A stretch of DNA of 36,877 bases. Source: Luminiphilus sp. Its GTDB lineage: Bacteria; Pseudomonadota; Gammaproteobacteria; Pseudomonadales; Halieaceae. The translations under genes were made by a program, and so were the position numbers. Numbering within the stretch: the stretch's first letter is position 1; every line of letters begins with the position of its first letter. Where the stretch lies: the NCBI GenBank assembly GCA_028117185.1, contig JAOHHD010000017.1, positions 1 to 36,877 on the forward strand. Reading direction: 5' to 3'. This document shows, one piece after another, positions 20,611-27,477 of this stretch. The notes under the pieces were generated by a model. It had not been told where the DNA came from, made no database searches, and saw only the letters and a program-made list of their open reading frames with translations.

Positions 20611-20838
20611 TCAATTGCAGCCACACCCACCGCCCGCTGCATCTGCTCCACCGGTCGATGCTTCCTTGCTGGTGTAAACGTGGCCCTTGAGTCTGGCACT
20701 CCGAGCGTCAGCCTCCCATTGCATCGAGTCCTCTGCTAAGTAGCCCCGATCCCAGGCCTCAACGGTTTCCATTTGCATGCAGCTGGTCTGTAACACGAAG
20801 ACCGCCATGATACTGACAGTGCAGAGCGGATTTTTCAT
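20611..20838 (-). CDS. DUF4266 small lipoprotein with GGGCGCN tail
   Basis: A 75-residue protein. A signal sequence (1-19) leads to Cys20 in VLQTSC, a non-canonical lipobox with Leu at -4. The rest matches the DUF4266 pattern: VEAWDRGYLAEDSMQW (about 25-40), HVYTSKEASTGG (53-64) and the C-terminal GGGCGCN (69-75). Two closely spaced Cys after a Gly run at the extreme C-terminus suggest metal binding, a disulfide or a modification site; this is inference. It is the first gene of the trio and lies 20 bases upstream of the DUF3570 gene. The upstream 20839-21039 region has no gene and no convincing promoter. Confidence 0.85.
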   Translation of the reverse strand: MKNPLCTVSIMAVFVLQTSCMQMETVEAWDRGYLAEDSMQWEADARSARLKGHVYTSKEASTGGADAAGGGCGCN

Positions 20839-21039
20839 CAGTGTGTTCCCATTACCATTTTCGCCTACCGTCGAGTTGCGGCGTCGGATTAATTTCTTTC
20901 ACTGCTCGTGTGTCGAGTCTCAGTGTTTCACCGGCGTAACCCATCATAAACGCAAGTGTAGCTGATCGTGAGTTTTGCTTTACCTAGTTTTAGATGGGCT
21001 ACCGCAAGACAGTGAAGTCATGCATAGGAGGAGACATTG

Positions 21040-21324
21040 ATGAATAGATCAGATCACTTTTGGGGCAGGTCGCTGGTTGCCTGCATTCTGGCTTGCCTGC
21101 TTGTCACTATCGCGCCGGCATTCGCTGATACGGTAGATGGCGCGATTCTTGACCTTTTGCTCAAGTCGCGGAAGGCTGAGCAGGGCTTTGCGATTGTGGA
21201 AATTCGCTAGACACCGCAGCGAGTAGTCAAGTTATTGGCGGATTATGGCGACAAGCGGATCGATTTATTTATCAGGATTGACATTAGCACGCCCGAACGT
21301 CGAAACAGTGTGGCCCGCTACTAA
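21040..21324 (+). pseudogene. Small secreted protein gene interrupted by an in-frame TAG
   Basis: An ATG at 21040 follows the strong ribosome binding site AGGAGGAGA. It encodes a signal peptide (CILACLLVTIAPAFA, cleavage after Ala29) and DTVDGAILDLLLKSRKAEQG, then meets TAG at 21208-21210 after 56 residues. The same frame continues for 37 more sense codons (TPQRVVKLLADYGDKRIDLF, then IRIDISTPERRNSVARY) to TAA at 21324. The second part looks protein-like in composition. A single change from CAG (Gln) to TAG explains the break. The alternatives are a genuine 56-residue exported peptide with an untranslated remnant, or a sequencing error. I do not recognise the family. It converges on the recombinase gene. 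Confidence 0.6.
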
Positions 21325-21344
21325 ATTCATCCGGTTAGCTTAGA

Positions 21345-22310
21345 TCAGAAGTCAATCTTATCCGCGGCGGCTCGATTTCGACGTTTTTGGTGTCGCAGGT
21401 AACGCCGCGTGGTGTCGGCACTGGCGTGACCTGCCATGTCGGCAGCTGTCGCCAAATCCTCACCATTATCAAGCAGATATGTGAGAAAGCTCCGTCTTAA
21501 GTCATGTGGGGAGGCTTTATCGAGACCCGCCTGTTTGACCCTTCGAGTCACGATATCGTAAACGCCACGCGCGGTCAGCCGTCGATCCTCTGTGATTTGA
21601 TTCCAGCGGTTCACCGGCCTGAACAGCGGCCCAAATGCCAGCCCGGACTCTTCTAGCCAGGTTTTGACCAAATCGATGGTTCGGGGTGGCATTTCCAGTT
21701 CGCGCTCCTTATTGCCTTTGCCGATCACTTTAATGGACCGGTCTCGAAAATTAAGCTTGTTGATGTCAATGGTGACCACTTCGGCGCGTCTGGGCCCGCA
21801 ACCGAATAAAATAGCCAGTAGTGCGGCGTCTCTGACCCCTGCAGCACCCTCGTCGTGCAGACAGTGATCGATCAACTTGGCGATCTCATCAATATGCAGC
21901 GCCCGTCCCACCGCCAGCCGTTGCAATTTGATCGCTCTAATTTGCTCGATAAGGCTGAATTGGTGATCGGCCATTTGTTGATGCAGCATGGCCTCGCGGG
22001 TAACGCCCTTGATGATGGACAGATAGAGGTTACGGGTGTTGTCTGCGAGGCCTTTTTGCTTCAGTTTTTCTAGCAGCGCGAGCACGGTGGCGCGATCGAG
22101 GCGATGCCAGGGGAAGCTGTCGGGCTCGTGATCACAGAGCGCGGCGATCTGTTTCATCACCGATCGCGCTGTGGTGCGGCTTGCCTCGGAGCCTTGCAGT
22201 GAGGCTAGGTATAACGAAGCGGGATTGCTATGCTGTAAAGGCGCGTCCGTGCCAACGGTATCGAGCCAGATGCTGATCTCCTGATTCGGTGTTCTCGTAT
22301 CGTTTGCCAT
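21345..22310 (-). CDS. Tyrosine recombinase / site-specific integrase
   Basis: A 321-residue XerC/phage-integrase-type recombinase. The N-terminal core-binding SAM-like domain spans about 27-115 and the catalytic domain about 135-315. All catalytic residues are in place: Arg174 (CGPRRAEV), Lys in the beta-hairpin (IGKGNKERE, 198/201), His269 and Arg272 (SPHDLRRSF), His295 (MAGHASADTT) and the nucleophile Tyr304 (RRYLRH). It therefore looks functional. No excisionase, phage gene or tRNA is nearby. It is probably an orphan chromosomal recombinase or the remnant of an integrated element. A G-rich stretch (GGGGGG) lies about ten bases before the ATG. The upstream symmetrical site is annotated separately. 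Confidence 0.92.
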   Translation of the reverse strand: MANDTRTPNQEISIWLDTVGTDAPLQHSNPASLYLASLQGSEASRTTARSVMKQIAALCDHEPDSFPWHRLDRATVLALLEKLKQKGLADNTRNLYLSIIKGVTREAMLHQQMADHQFSLIEQIRAIKLQRLAVGRALHIDEIAKLIDHCLHDEGAAGVRDAALLAILFGCGPRRAEVVTIDINKLNFRDRSIKVIGKGNKERELEMPPRTIDLVKTWLEESGLAFGPLFRPVNRWNQITEDRRLTARGVYDIVTRRVKQAGLDKASPHDLRRSFLTYLLDNGEDLATAADMAGHASADTTRRYLRHQKRRNRAAADKIDF

Positions 22311-22330
22311 GTGAGGCCGCCCCCCATAAG

Positions 22331-22378
22331 AGTTACTTTAACTGACGTAAATATACATTTAAGGAAGTTATGATACAA
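22331..22378 (-). promoter_or_regulatory. Recombinase promoter overlapped by an interrupted palindrome
   Basis: On the minus strand TTGTAT (22378-22373) and TATATT (22355-22350) are 17 bp apart, a plausible sigma-70 promoter (good -10, weak -35) about 40 bases before the recombinase start. Over it lies a symmetrical array: TAACT 22339-22343 and AGTTA 22366-22370, enclosing TAAAT 22348-22352 and ATTTA 22357-22361. Both pairs are centred on 22354.5. A further AGTTA is at 22331-22335. This could be an operator or a recombinase core site. Confidence 0.45.
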
Positions 22379-22531
22379 CCCCCACCGAGTCAGACTACAC
22401 GTCACAGGAGCCTTGTTATCCGCCTTTGCTCAAGCTAAATCGGTTATCGCCAAACGGTATAAGCATATTTCCAAACTAATGATACCCTATCGACGCGTTC
22501 ATCAACTGCTATCACGCTCCCGAGTTTTTAT

Positions 22532-23431
22532 ATGACAAGCCCCCACGTCGCGCATTTTTTCGACGCTGATACCGCTACACTGACTTACGTTGTGACTGAC
22601 ACGATCTCCGGCCATTGTGCCGTCGTTGACCCGGTTCTTAACCTTGATTACGCCTCGGGATCCATCGGCACGCATTCAGCAGATCAAGTGATTGCCTATA
22701 TCAAGGCGAAAAACCTCAGCCTCGCGCTCATTTTAGAAACCCATATTCATGCGGATCACCTGTCCAGCGCACCTTATCTGCAGGATCAGCTGGGAGGCCA
22801 CATTGCTATCGGCTCTCACATCACCACCGTACAAGACACTTTCGGCGCTATTTTTGATGAGGATGAGGCTTTTCGACGCGACGGTAGTCAGTTTGATTTA
22901 ATGCTGTCAGACGGCGATACCTTTCACGTGGGCGATCTGCAGGGCCGGGCGCTGCACGTGCCAGGCCACACACCCGCCTGTATGGCCTATCAGTTGGGTG
23001 ACGCGCTTTTTGCCGGCGACACACTATTCATGCCAGATGCAGGCACTGCGCGTTGTGATTTTCCCGGGGGTGATGCCCGTCTACTCTATGAATCCTGCCA
23101 GCGTCTGCTCTCGCTTGACGATGACACGCGGGTGTTTGTTTGTCACGACTACCAACCCAACGGACGGGCATTAGCATTTGTCTCCACCGTTGCACAGCAA
23201 CGTCATGATAATGTCCATGTTGGTGGCACTATTTCGAGCGCTGAATTCGTCTCCATGCGCGAGCAGCGAGATGCAACGCTGGCTATGCCGTCACTCATAC
23301 TCCCCGCCTTGCAGGTGAATATGCGAGCAGGGTATCTCCCTCCTCCTAATGGGCAGGGGCGGCTGTTTTTAAAGGTGCCCATCAATGCCTTTGGTGGCGC
23401 TAACCTTGAACGACTGCCAGCTGCAACCTGA
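22532..23431 (+). CDS. MBL-fold persulfide dioxygenase-like protein (ETHE1/Blh family)
   Basis: ETHE1-type enzymes use one non-haem iron to oxidise glutathione persulfide to sulfite. The 299-residue protein shows the metallo-beta-lactamase motif THIHADHLSSA (His71, His73, Asp75, His76), then VPGHTPAC (His146), FAGDTLFMPDAGTARCDFPG (Asp163) and VCHDYQPNG (His205). The MPDAGTARCDFPGGD stretch is typical of the persulfide dioxygenase/Blh group and separates it from glyoxalase II, which appears at 32085. No rhodanese domain is fused. It is followed after 35 bases by sulfide:quinone oxidoreductase, which strongly supports a role in sulfide oxidation. The ribosome binding site is weak (GAG about ten bases before the ATG). 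Confidence 0.88.
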   Translation: MTSPHVAHFFDADTATLTYVVTDTISGHCAVVDPVLNLDYASGSIGTHSADQVIAYIKAKNLSLALILETHIHADHLSSAPYLQDQLGGHIAIGSHITTVQDTFGAIFDEDEAFRRDGSQFDLMLSDGDTFHVGDLQGRALHVPGHTPACMAYQLGDALFAGDTLFMPDAGTARCDFPGGDARLLYESCQRLLSLDDDTRVFVCHDYQPNGRALAFVSTVAQQRHDNVHVGGTISSAEFVSMREQRDATLAMPSLILPALQVNMRAGYLPPPNGQGRLFLKVPINAFGGANLERLPAAT

Positions 23432-23451
23432 CTAATAATCAAACTCGCCTC

Positions 23452-23459
23452 GGGGGGGG
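23452..23459 (+). promoter_or_regulatory. Eight-G run in the ribosome-binding position of sqr
   Basis: Eight consecutive G end seven bases before the sqr ATG and are the only purine-rich stretch that could act as Shine-Dalgarno. Homopolymers of this length are prone to slippage, which here would change spacing rather than frame. Confidence 0.5.
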
Positions 23460-23466
23460 CATTTTA

Positions 23467-24690
23467 ATGACAACGCAATCTTTTGACGTCGCTATTGTAG
23501 GGGCAGGCGCTGCCGGCATCGCTGCAGCGGCTAGCCTCAAAAAACGCGAACGCCACTTGTCTGTAGCCTTGATTGATCCCGCAGAAATGCACTACTACCA
23601 GCCCGGATGGACGATGGTAGGAGGCGGTATTTTTCAGGCGCCTAGCACCGCGCGATCAATGGCATCGGTGGTCCCTAGAAACGTGTCTTGGATTCAGCAA
23701 TCGGTGCATGAATTTCAGCCAGACGACAATACGCTGTGGTTAGATGATGGCAGTTCCGTTGTTTACGAGCAGCTGGTTGTCACGCCTGGCCTGCAGCTAG
23801 ATTGGGCGGGCGTTGAGGGCCTCACTGAGAATTTGGGCCGCAATGGCGTGACCTCGAATTATGCTTATCACACAGCCCCCTATACCTGGGAGTTGGTCCA
23901 GAATTTACGATCAGGCACAGCGCTGTTCACGCAACCGCCGATGCCGATTAAGTGCGCGGGCGCACCCCAAAAAGCCCTTTATCTCTCGGCCGATCATTGG
24001 CGTCGTCAAGGGTGTTTGCCGTCGATTGATATTGAATTCTGCACGTCGACACCCGGTCTCTTTGGCGTCGCTGACTATGTGCCTGCGTTAATGGAGTACG
24101 TAAACCGATACGGTGCGCAGCTGAACTTTCAGACAACACTGACCCGCATTGACGGTGAGCAAAAAATAGCAACGTTCAACGGCCCTGACGGCAAGAGCGA
24201 GAAACCGTTCGATATGATCCACGTGTGCCCACCACAGTGCGCACCAGACTTTATCAAACGCTCCCCGCTGAGCGATGACATGGGATGGGTCGATGTAGAC
24301 CAATCAACGTTGCAGCATAAGCGCTTCAACAACATCTGGGCTTGCGGCGACGTCATGAACACGCCGAATGCAAAAACCGCCGCGGCAGCGCGAGCGCAGG
24401 CCCCCGTGGTGGCCATGAACCTCCTTGCCTATCGGGCGGGCGATTCGCAATTGGCGGGCTATAACGGCTACGGTTCATGCCCGCTGACCGTCGAGCGCGG
24501 CAAAATTGTATTGGCTGAATTTGGGTACGGAGGCGCCCTACTCCCGACTTTCCCAAAGGGCATACTGAACGGCTTGCGCCCTAGCCGTTTTGCTTGGCAT
24601 TTAAAGGCCGACTTGCTGCCTTGGATTTATTGGCATGCGATGCTGAAAGGCAGGGAGTGGCTGACGAAACCTGAGATCCAGCAGCAGTGA
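23467..24690 (+). CDS. Sulfide:quinone oxidoreductase, type II (SQRDL-like)
   Basis: A 407-residue FAD protein that oxidises sulfide at the membrane and passes electrons to quinone. The N-terminal FAD motif is VGAGAAGIAAAA (11-22), with MHYYQPGWTMVGGG at 41-54 as in SQR. The redox cysteines are Cys163 in PMPIKCAGAPQK and Cys338 in GYGSCPLT. This two-cysteine pattern is that of the type II/mitochondrial SQRDL group. The second FAD block is IWACGDVMNTPNAKTAAAAR (290-309). The C-terminus is amphipathic and aromatic-rich (LPWIYWHAMLKGREWL), fitting membrane attachment. The stop overlaps the GTG of the SulP gene, and the persulfide dioxygenase-like gene is just upstream. Confidence 0.92.
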   Translation: MTTQSFDVAIVGAGAAGIAAAASLKKRERHLSVALIDPAEMHYYQPGWTMVGGGIFQAPSTARSMASVVPRNVSWIQQSVHEFQPDDNTLWLDDGSSVVYEQLVVTPGLQLDWAGVEGLTENLGRNGVTSNYAYHTAPYTWELVQNLRSGTALFTQPPMPIKCAGAPQKALYLSADHWRRQGCLPSIDIEFCTSTPGLFGVADYVPALMEYVNRYGAQLNFQTTLTRIDGEQKIATFNGPDGKSEKPFDMIHVCPPQCAPDFIKRSPLSDDMGWVDVDQSTLQHKRFNNIWACGDVMNTPNAKTAAAARAQAPVVAMNLLAYRAGDSQLAGYNGYGSCPLTVERGKIVLAEFGYGGALLPTFPKGILNGLRPSRFAWHLKADLLPWIYWHAMLKGREWLTKPEIQQQ

Positions 24691-26435
24691 AACTCGACAC
24701 GCAGCGCCAGCATTCGCTCATTCCGGCGGCACAGTGGCTGGCGGGCTATCAACGCCATAATTTGCTCAATGACACCGTAGCGGCCGTAATCGTCACTATG
24801 ATGCTGATCCCCCAGTCACTCGCGTATGCGCTACTCGCGGGTTTGCCGGCAGAGATGGGGCTTTATGCTTGTATTTTGCCCCTGCTTGCGTATGCAGCCT
24901 TTGGAACCAGTCGGACTTTGTCGGTGGGTCCAGTCGCTGTGGCCTCGCTAATGACCGCCTCTGCGGTCGGCGCCGTTGCAGCAGAAGGCACCGTCGATTA
25001 CGCCACGGCGGCGACAACGCTGGCACTGCTCGGTGGCATCATGCTAGTTGTATTGGGTCTTCTAAAGTTCGGATTTGTCGCCAACTTTCTGTCGCACTCA
25101 GTAGTGTCGGGCTTTATTACCGCGTCTGGAATTATTATCGCTCTGGGACAATTGGGGCCCCTTTTAGGTATTTCCATTAGGGGCGATACCGCACCATTGT
25201 TGCTGGCAGGATTATTTGATGAGCTCGCAGGGATTCATTTTTTAACGTTAGTCATCGGCGCTAGTGCTATCGGATTTCTGTTGTTTTCTCGCTATTACCT
25301 CAAGCCGCTCCTGCGTGGCGGCGGATTGAGTGAAAATACTGCCTGCATTATGGTTCGCACGGCGCCTATTTTGATTATGCTGGTGGTCATTCCCCTGTCG
25401 GCCTTTCACGATTTCGAATCGCTTGGTGTGCCGCTCGTCGGGCATGTGCCGAGTGGCTTACCCCCTTTCAGCGCCCCCAATATTAGTTGGCACCTGCTGG
25501 AGGAACTGGCGCTGCCCGCGCTATTAATTGCCTTGATTGGTTTTGTCGAATCCGTATCTGTGGGTAAAACATTGGGAGCTAAAAGACGTCAAAAAATAGA
25601 CTCTAATCAAGAATTGCTGGGGTTAGGTGCCGCTAATGCCGCTGCCGCGCTCTCGGGTGGCTTTCCGGTGACAGGCGGCTTTTCGAGGTCGGTTGTGAAT
25701 TTTGATGCAGGTGCGGATACGCAGATGGCGTCCATCTTGACGGCGCTCGGCATCACACTAGCCGCACTCTTCTTAACGCCCACGCTTTATTTCTTACCCA
25801 AGGCGGTGTTGGCCGCTACCATTATTGGTGCGGTAATGAGTCTTATCGACTGGGACGTGGTTGCAAAGGCGCGTCGCTTTGCCCTCGGTGACTTCGTCGC
25901 GGTTACATTGACGTTGCTTGTCACGCTGGTGGCAGGAGTTGAACTGGGCGTCCTCACGGGGGTGGCAGTCTCAATTGGTTTGCACCTCCATCAAACCAGC
26001 CATCCGCATTTTGCGGTGGTGGGACAAGTCCCCGGGTCTGAGCATTATCGCAATGTGATGAGACACGATGTCATTACGCATGACCATATTTTGTCGATAC
26101 GCATAGACGAGTCGCTGTACTTTGCGAATGCCGCTTATCTCGAGGCAATTGTTTACGATCAAATAGCGGCACACCAGAACATCAAGCACGTGATTATTAT
26201 GTGTCCCGCGGTCAACACCATTGATCTGAGCGCACTGGAGGCGCTTGGCGAGATCAACCTGCGCCTCATCGACTGGGGCATCGCCTTGCATTTGAGCGAG
26301 GTAAAGGGTCCCGTTATGGATGCGTTAGGTCGCAGTAGCTTTTTACAGCACTTATCGGGCGATGTTTTCTTGTCTCAGCATGTGGCGGTCGCGACGTTAA
26401 CGGCTACAGAAACCGCTGATCTTGCTCCGACCTGA
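24687..26435 (+). CDS. SulP-family anion transporter with STAS domain
   Basis: A 582-residue inner-membrane protein. About residues 20-425 form the multi-helix SulP core with the conserved VTMMLIPQSLAYALLAGLP, LSVGPVAVASLMT, GFVESVSVGKTLGAKRR and SGGFPVTGGFSRSVVN stretches. A cytoplasmic STAS domain (about 440-555) includes IRIDESLYFANAAYLE and MCPAVNTIDLSALEAL. SulP proteins carry sulfate, bicarbonate or other anions. The GTGA overlap with sqr points to sulfate or sulfite handling linked to sulfide oxidation, but the substrate is inferred. Its 3' end overlaps the convergent sohB gene by 32 bases. Confidence 0.9.
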   Translation: MKLDTQRQHSLIPAAQWLAGYQRHNLLNDTVAAVIVTMMLIPQSLAYALLAGLPAEMGLYACILPLLAYAAFGTSRTLSVGPVAVASLMTASAVGAVAAEGTVDYATAATTLALLGGIMLVVLGLLKFGFVANFLSHSVVSGFITASGIIIALGQLGPLLGISIRGDTAPLLLAGLFDELAGIHFLTLVIGASAIGFLLFSRYYLKPLLRGGGLSENTACIMVRTAPILIMLVVIPLSAFHDFESLGVPLVGHVPSGLPPFSAPNISWHLLEELALPALLIALIGFVESVSVGKTLGAKRRQKIDSNQELLGLGAANAAAALSGGFPVTGGFSRSVVNFDAGADTQMASILTALGITLAALFLTPTLYFLPKAVLAATIIGAVMSLIDWDVVAKARRFALGDFVAVTLTLLVTLVAGVELGVLTGVAVSIGLHLHQTSHPHFAVVGQVPGSEHYRNVMRHDVITHDHILSIRIDESLYFANAAYLEAIVYDQIAAHQNIKHVIIMCPAVNTIDLSALEALGEINLRLIDWGIALHLSEVKGPVMDALGRSSFLQHLSGDVFLSQHVAVATLTATETADLAPT

Positions 26436-27465
26436 GGAGTCGCCGAAACCCTCTCTCCACAGCAAGCTCTGCCGCCACACCCAGGCGCTCTTGCCAGCCC
26501 CGCTTCACCCGATATCGCACCTCGACAAGGTCGCTGTGTTCGACACGTGATTGCAGAAAGGCGTCAGAGGTGCTGAGCTGGTCCGTGAGCTGCAAATCCA
26601 ACGCACGCTGACCAAACCAATACTCCCCTGTACTGACCTGATCAATCGCCACGATCGGCCGGTTGGCTGAAACAAACTCTTTAAAGAGGACATGCACATC
26701 GTTCAGATCTGCCTGAAACTTCTCGCGTGCTTTATCGGTGTTTTCGCCAAAAAAAGTGAGTGTTCGCTTATATTCACCTGCTGTGTGCATCTCGACATCA
26801 ATATCATTCTTTTTGAGCAGGCGATGAAAGTTGGGCAGCTGCGCGACGACACCAATTGACCCCAAAATGGCAAACGGGGCTGCAATGATTTCATCGGCGA
26901 CACAAGCCATCATATAACCGCCACTGGCAGCCACCTTGTCTACCGACACCGTCAACCTCACACCGGCGTCTTTCAGTCGAATAAGTTGACTCGCGGCTAA
27001 ACCATAACCGTGCACCACCCCACCGCCACTCTCAAGACGCACTAGTACTTCATCTTTGTCTGACGCGACCGGCAGGATTGCAGACACTTCTTCTCGTAAT
27101 TGCGCCACGGCACTCGCCTGCATGTCACCGTCAAAGTCGATAACAAAGACTCGAGGGCGATGCTCGGCTTCAGCGCCACCCTCCACTTTTAACGTGCGCT
27201 TGCGAGCCTTTTCTTCGCGTTTTTTTGACTTTTTCTTGGCTTTTTCGCGGGCCTTAGCGTCCGCCTCATCTTCTGTCACGGCGCGAAGGGATTCCTGATG
27301 TGCCTCATAGCGGTCATTGAGTAATCGCGCCTCAATATAGCCGTCATCGCCAGATCCCCGCTTTCGCTGGCTAATGGCCACTACGCCCGCCACCGCCACC
27401 AGAAAGACTGCGAGCAAAATCAGTGCTTGCAGGAGAAATGAGCCGATGTCGAGAAGAAAATCCAT
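26404..27465 (-). CDS. sohB: SohB, S49-family inner-membrane protease
   Basis: A 353-residue signal-peptide-peptidase-like serine protease. An N-terminal hydrophobic anchor (about 7-31) is followed by a highly charged Lys/Glu segment (about 65-95, likely helical). The catalytic pair is Ser181 in KVAASGGYMMA and Lys233 in GEYKRTLTFFGEN, as in SppA/SohB. Family blocks RLESGGGVVHGYGLAASQL and AILGSIGVVAQLPN are clear. The ATG at 27465 follows the nudC stop by 12 bases, so the two probably share a transcript. The peptide substrates are unknown. Confidence 0.92.
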   Translation of the reverse strand: MDFLLDIGSFLLQALILLAVFLVAVAGVVAISQRKRGSGDDGYIEARLLNDRYEAHQESLRAVTEDEADAKAREKAKKKSKKREEKARKRTLKVEGGAEAEHRPRVFVIDFDGDMQASAVAQLREEVSAILPVASDKDEVLVRLESGGGVVHGYGLAASQLIRLKDAGVRLTVSVDKVAASGGYMMACVADEIIAAPFAILGSIGVVAQLPNFHRLLKKNDIDVEMHTAGEYKRTLTFFGENTDKAREKFQADLNDVHVLFKEFVSANRPIVAIDQVSTGEYWFGQRALDLQLTDQLSTSDAFLQSRVEHSDLVEVRYRVKRGWQERLGVAAELAVERGFRRLLRSEQDQRFL

Positions 27466-27477
27466 AGCGATTGACCG

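Noticed and set aside
20591..20626. GTG start of the DUF3570 gene at 20626
   Set aside because: It gives a hydrophilic N-terminus (WLQLTQQSTET) before the export signal; the ATG at 20590 is a better signal-peptide start, though the GTG is not excluded.
21208..21210. TAG as a recoded amino acid codon (pyrrolysine or suppression)
   Set aside because: No evidence of amber recoding elsewhere; several neighbouring features use TAG or other stops normally, and a single nonsense change is simpler.
21345..22310. Integron integrase IntI
   Set aside because: The catalytic-domain motifs do not look like IntI and no attC-like cassette array or attI-adjacent gene cassettes are visible on either side.
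22320..22325. Six-C run upstream of the recombinase as a slippage site
   Set aside because: It is short and outside the coding frame; it is more simply part of the G-rich ribosome binding region on the minus strand.
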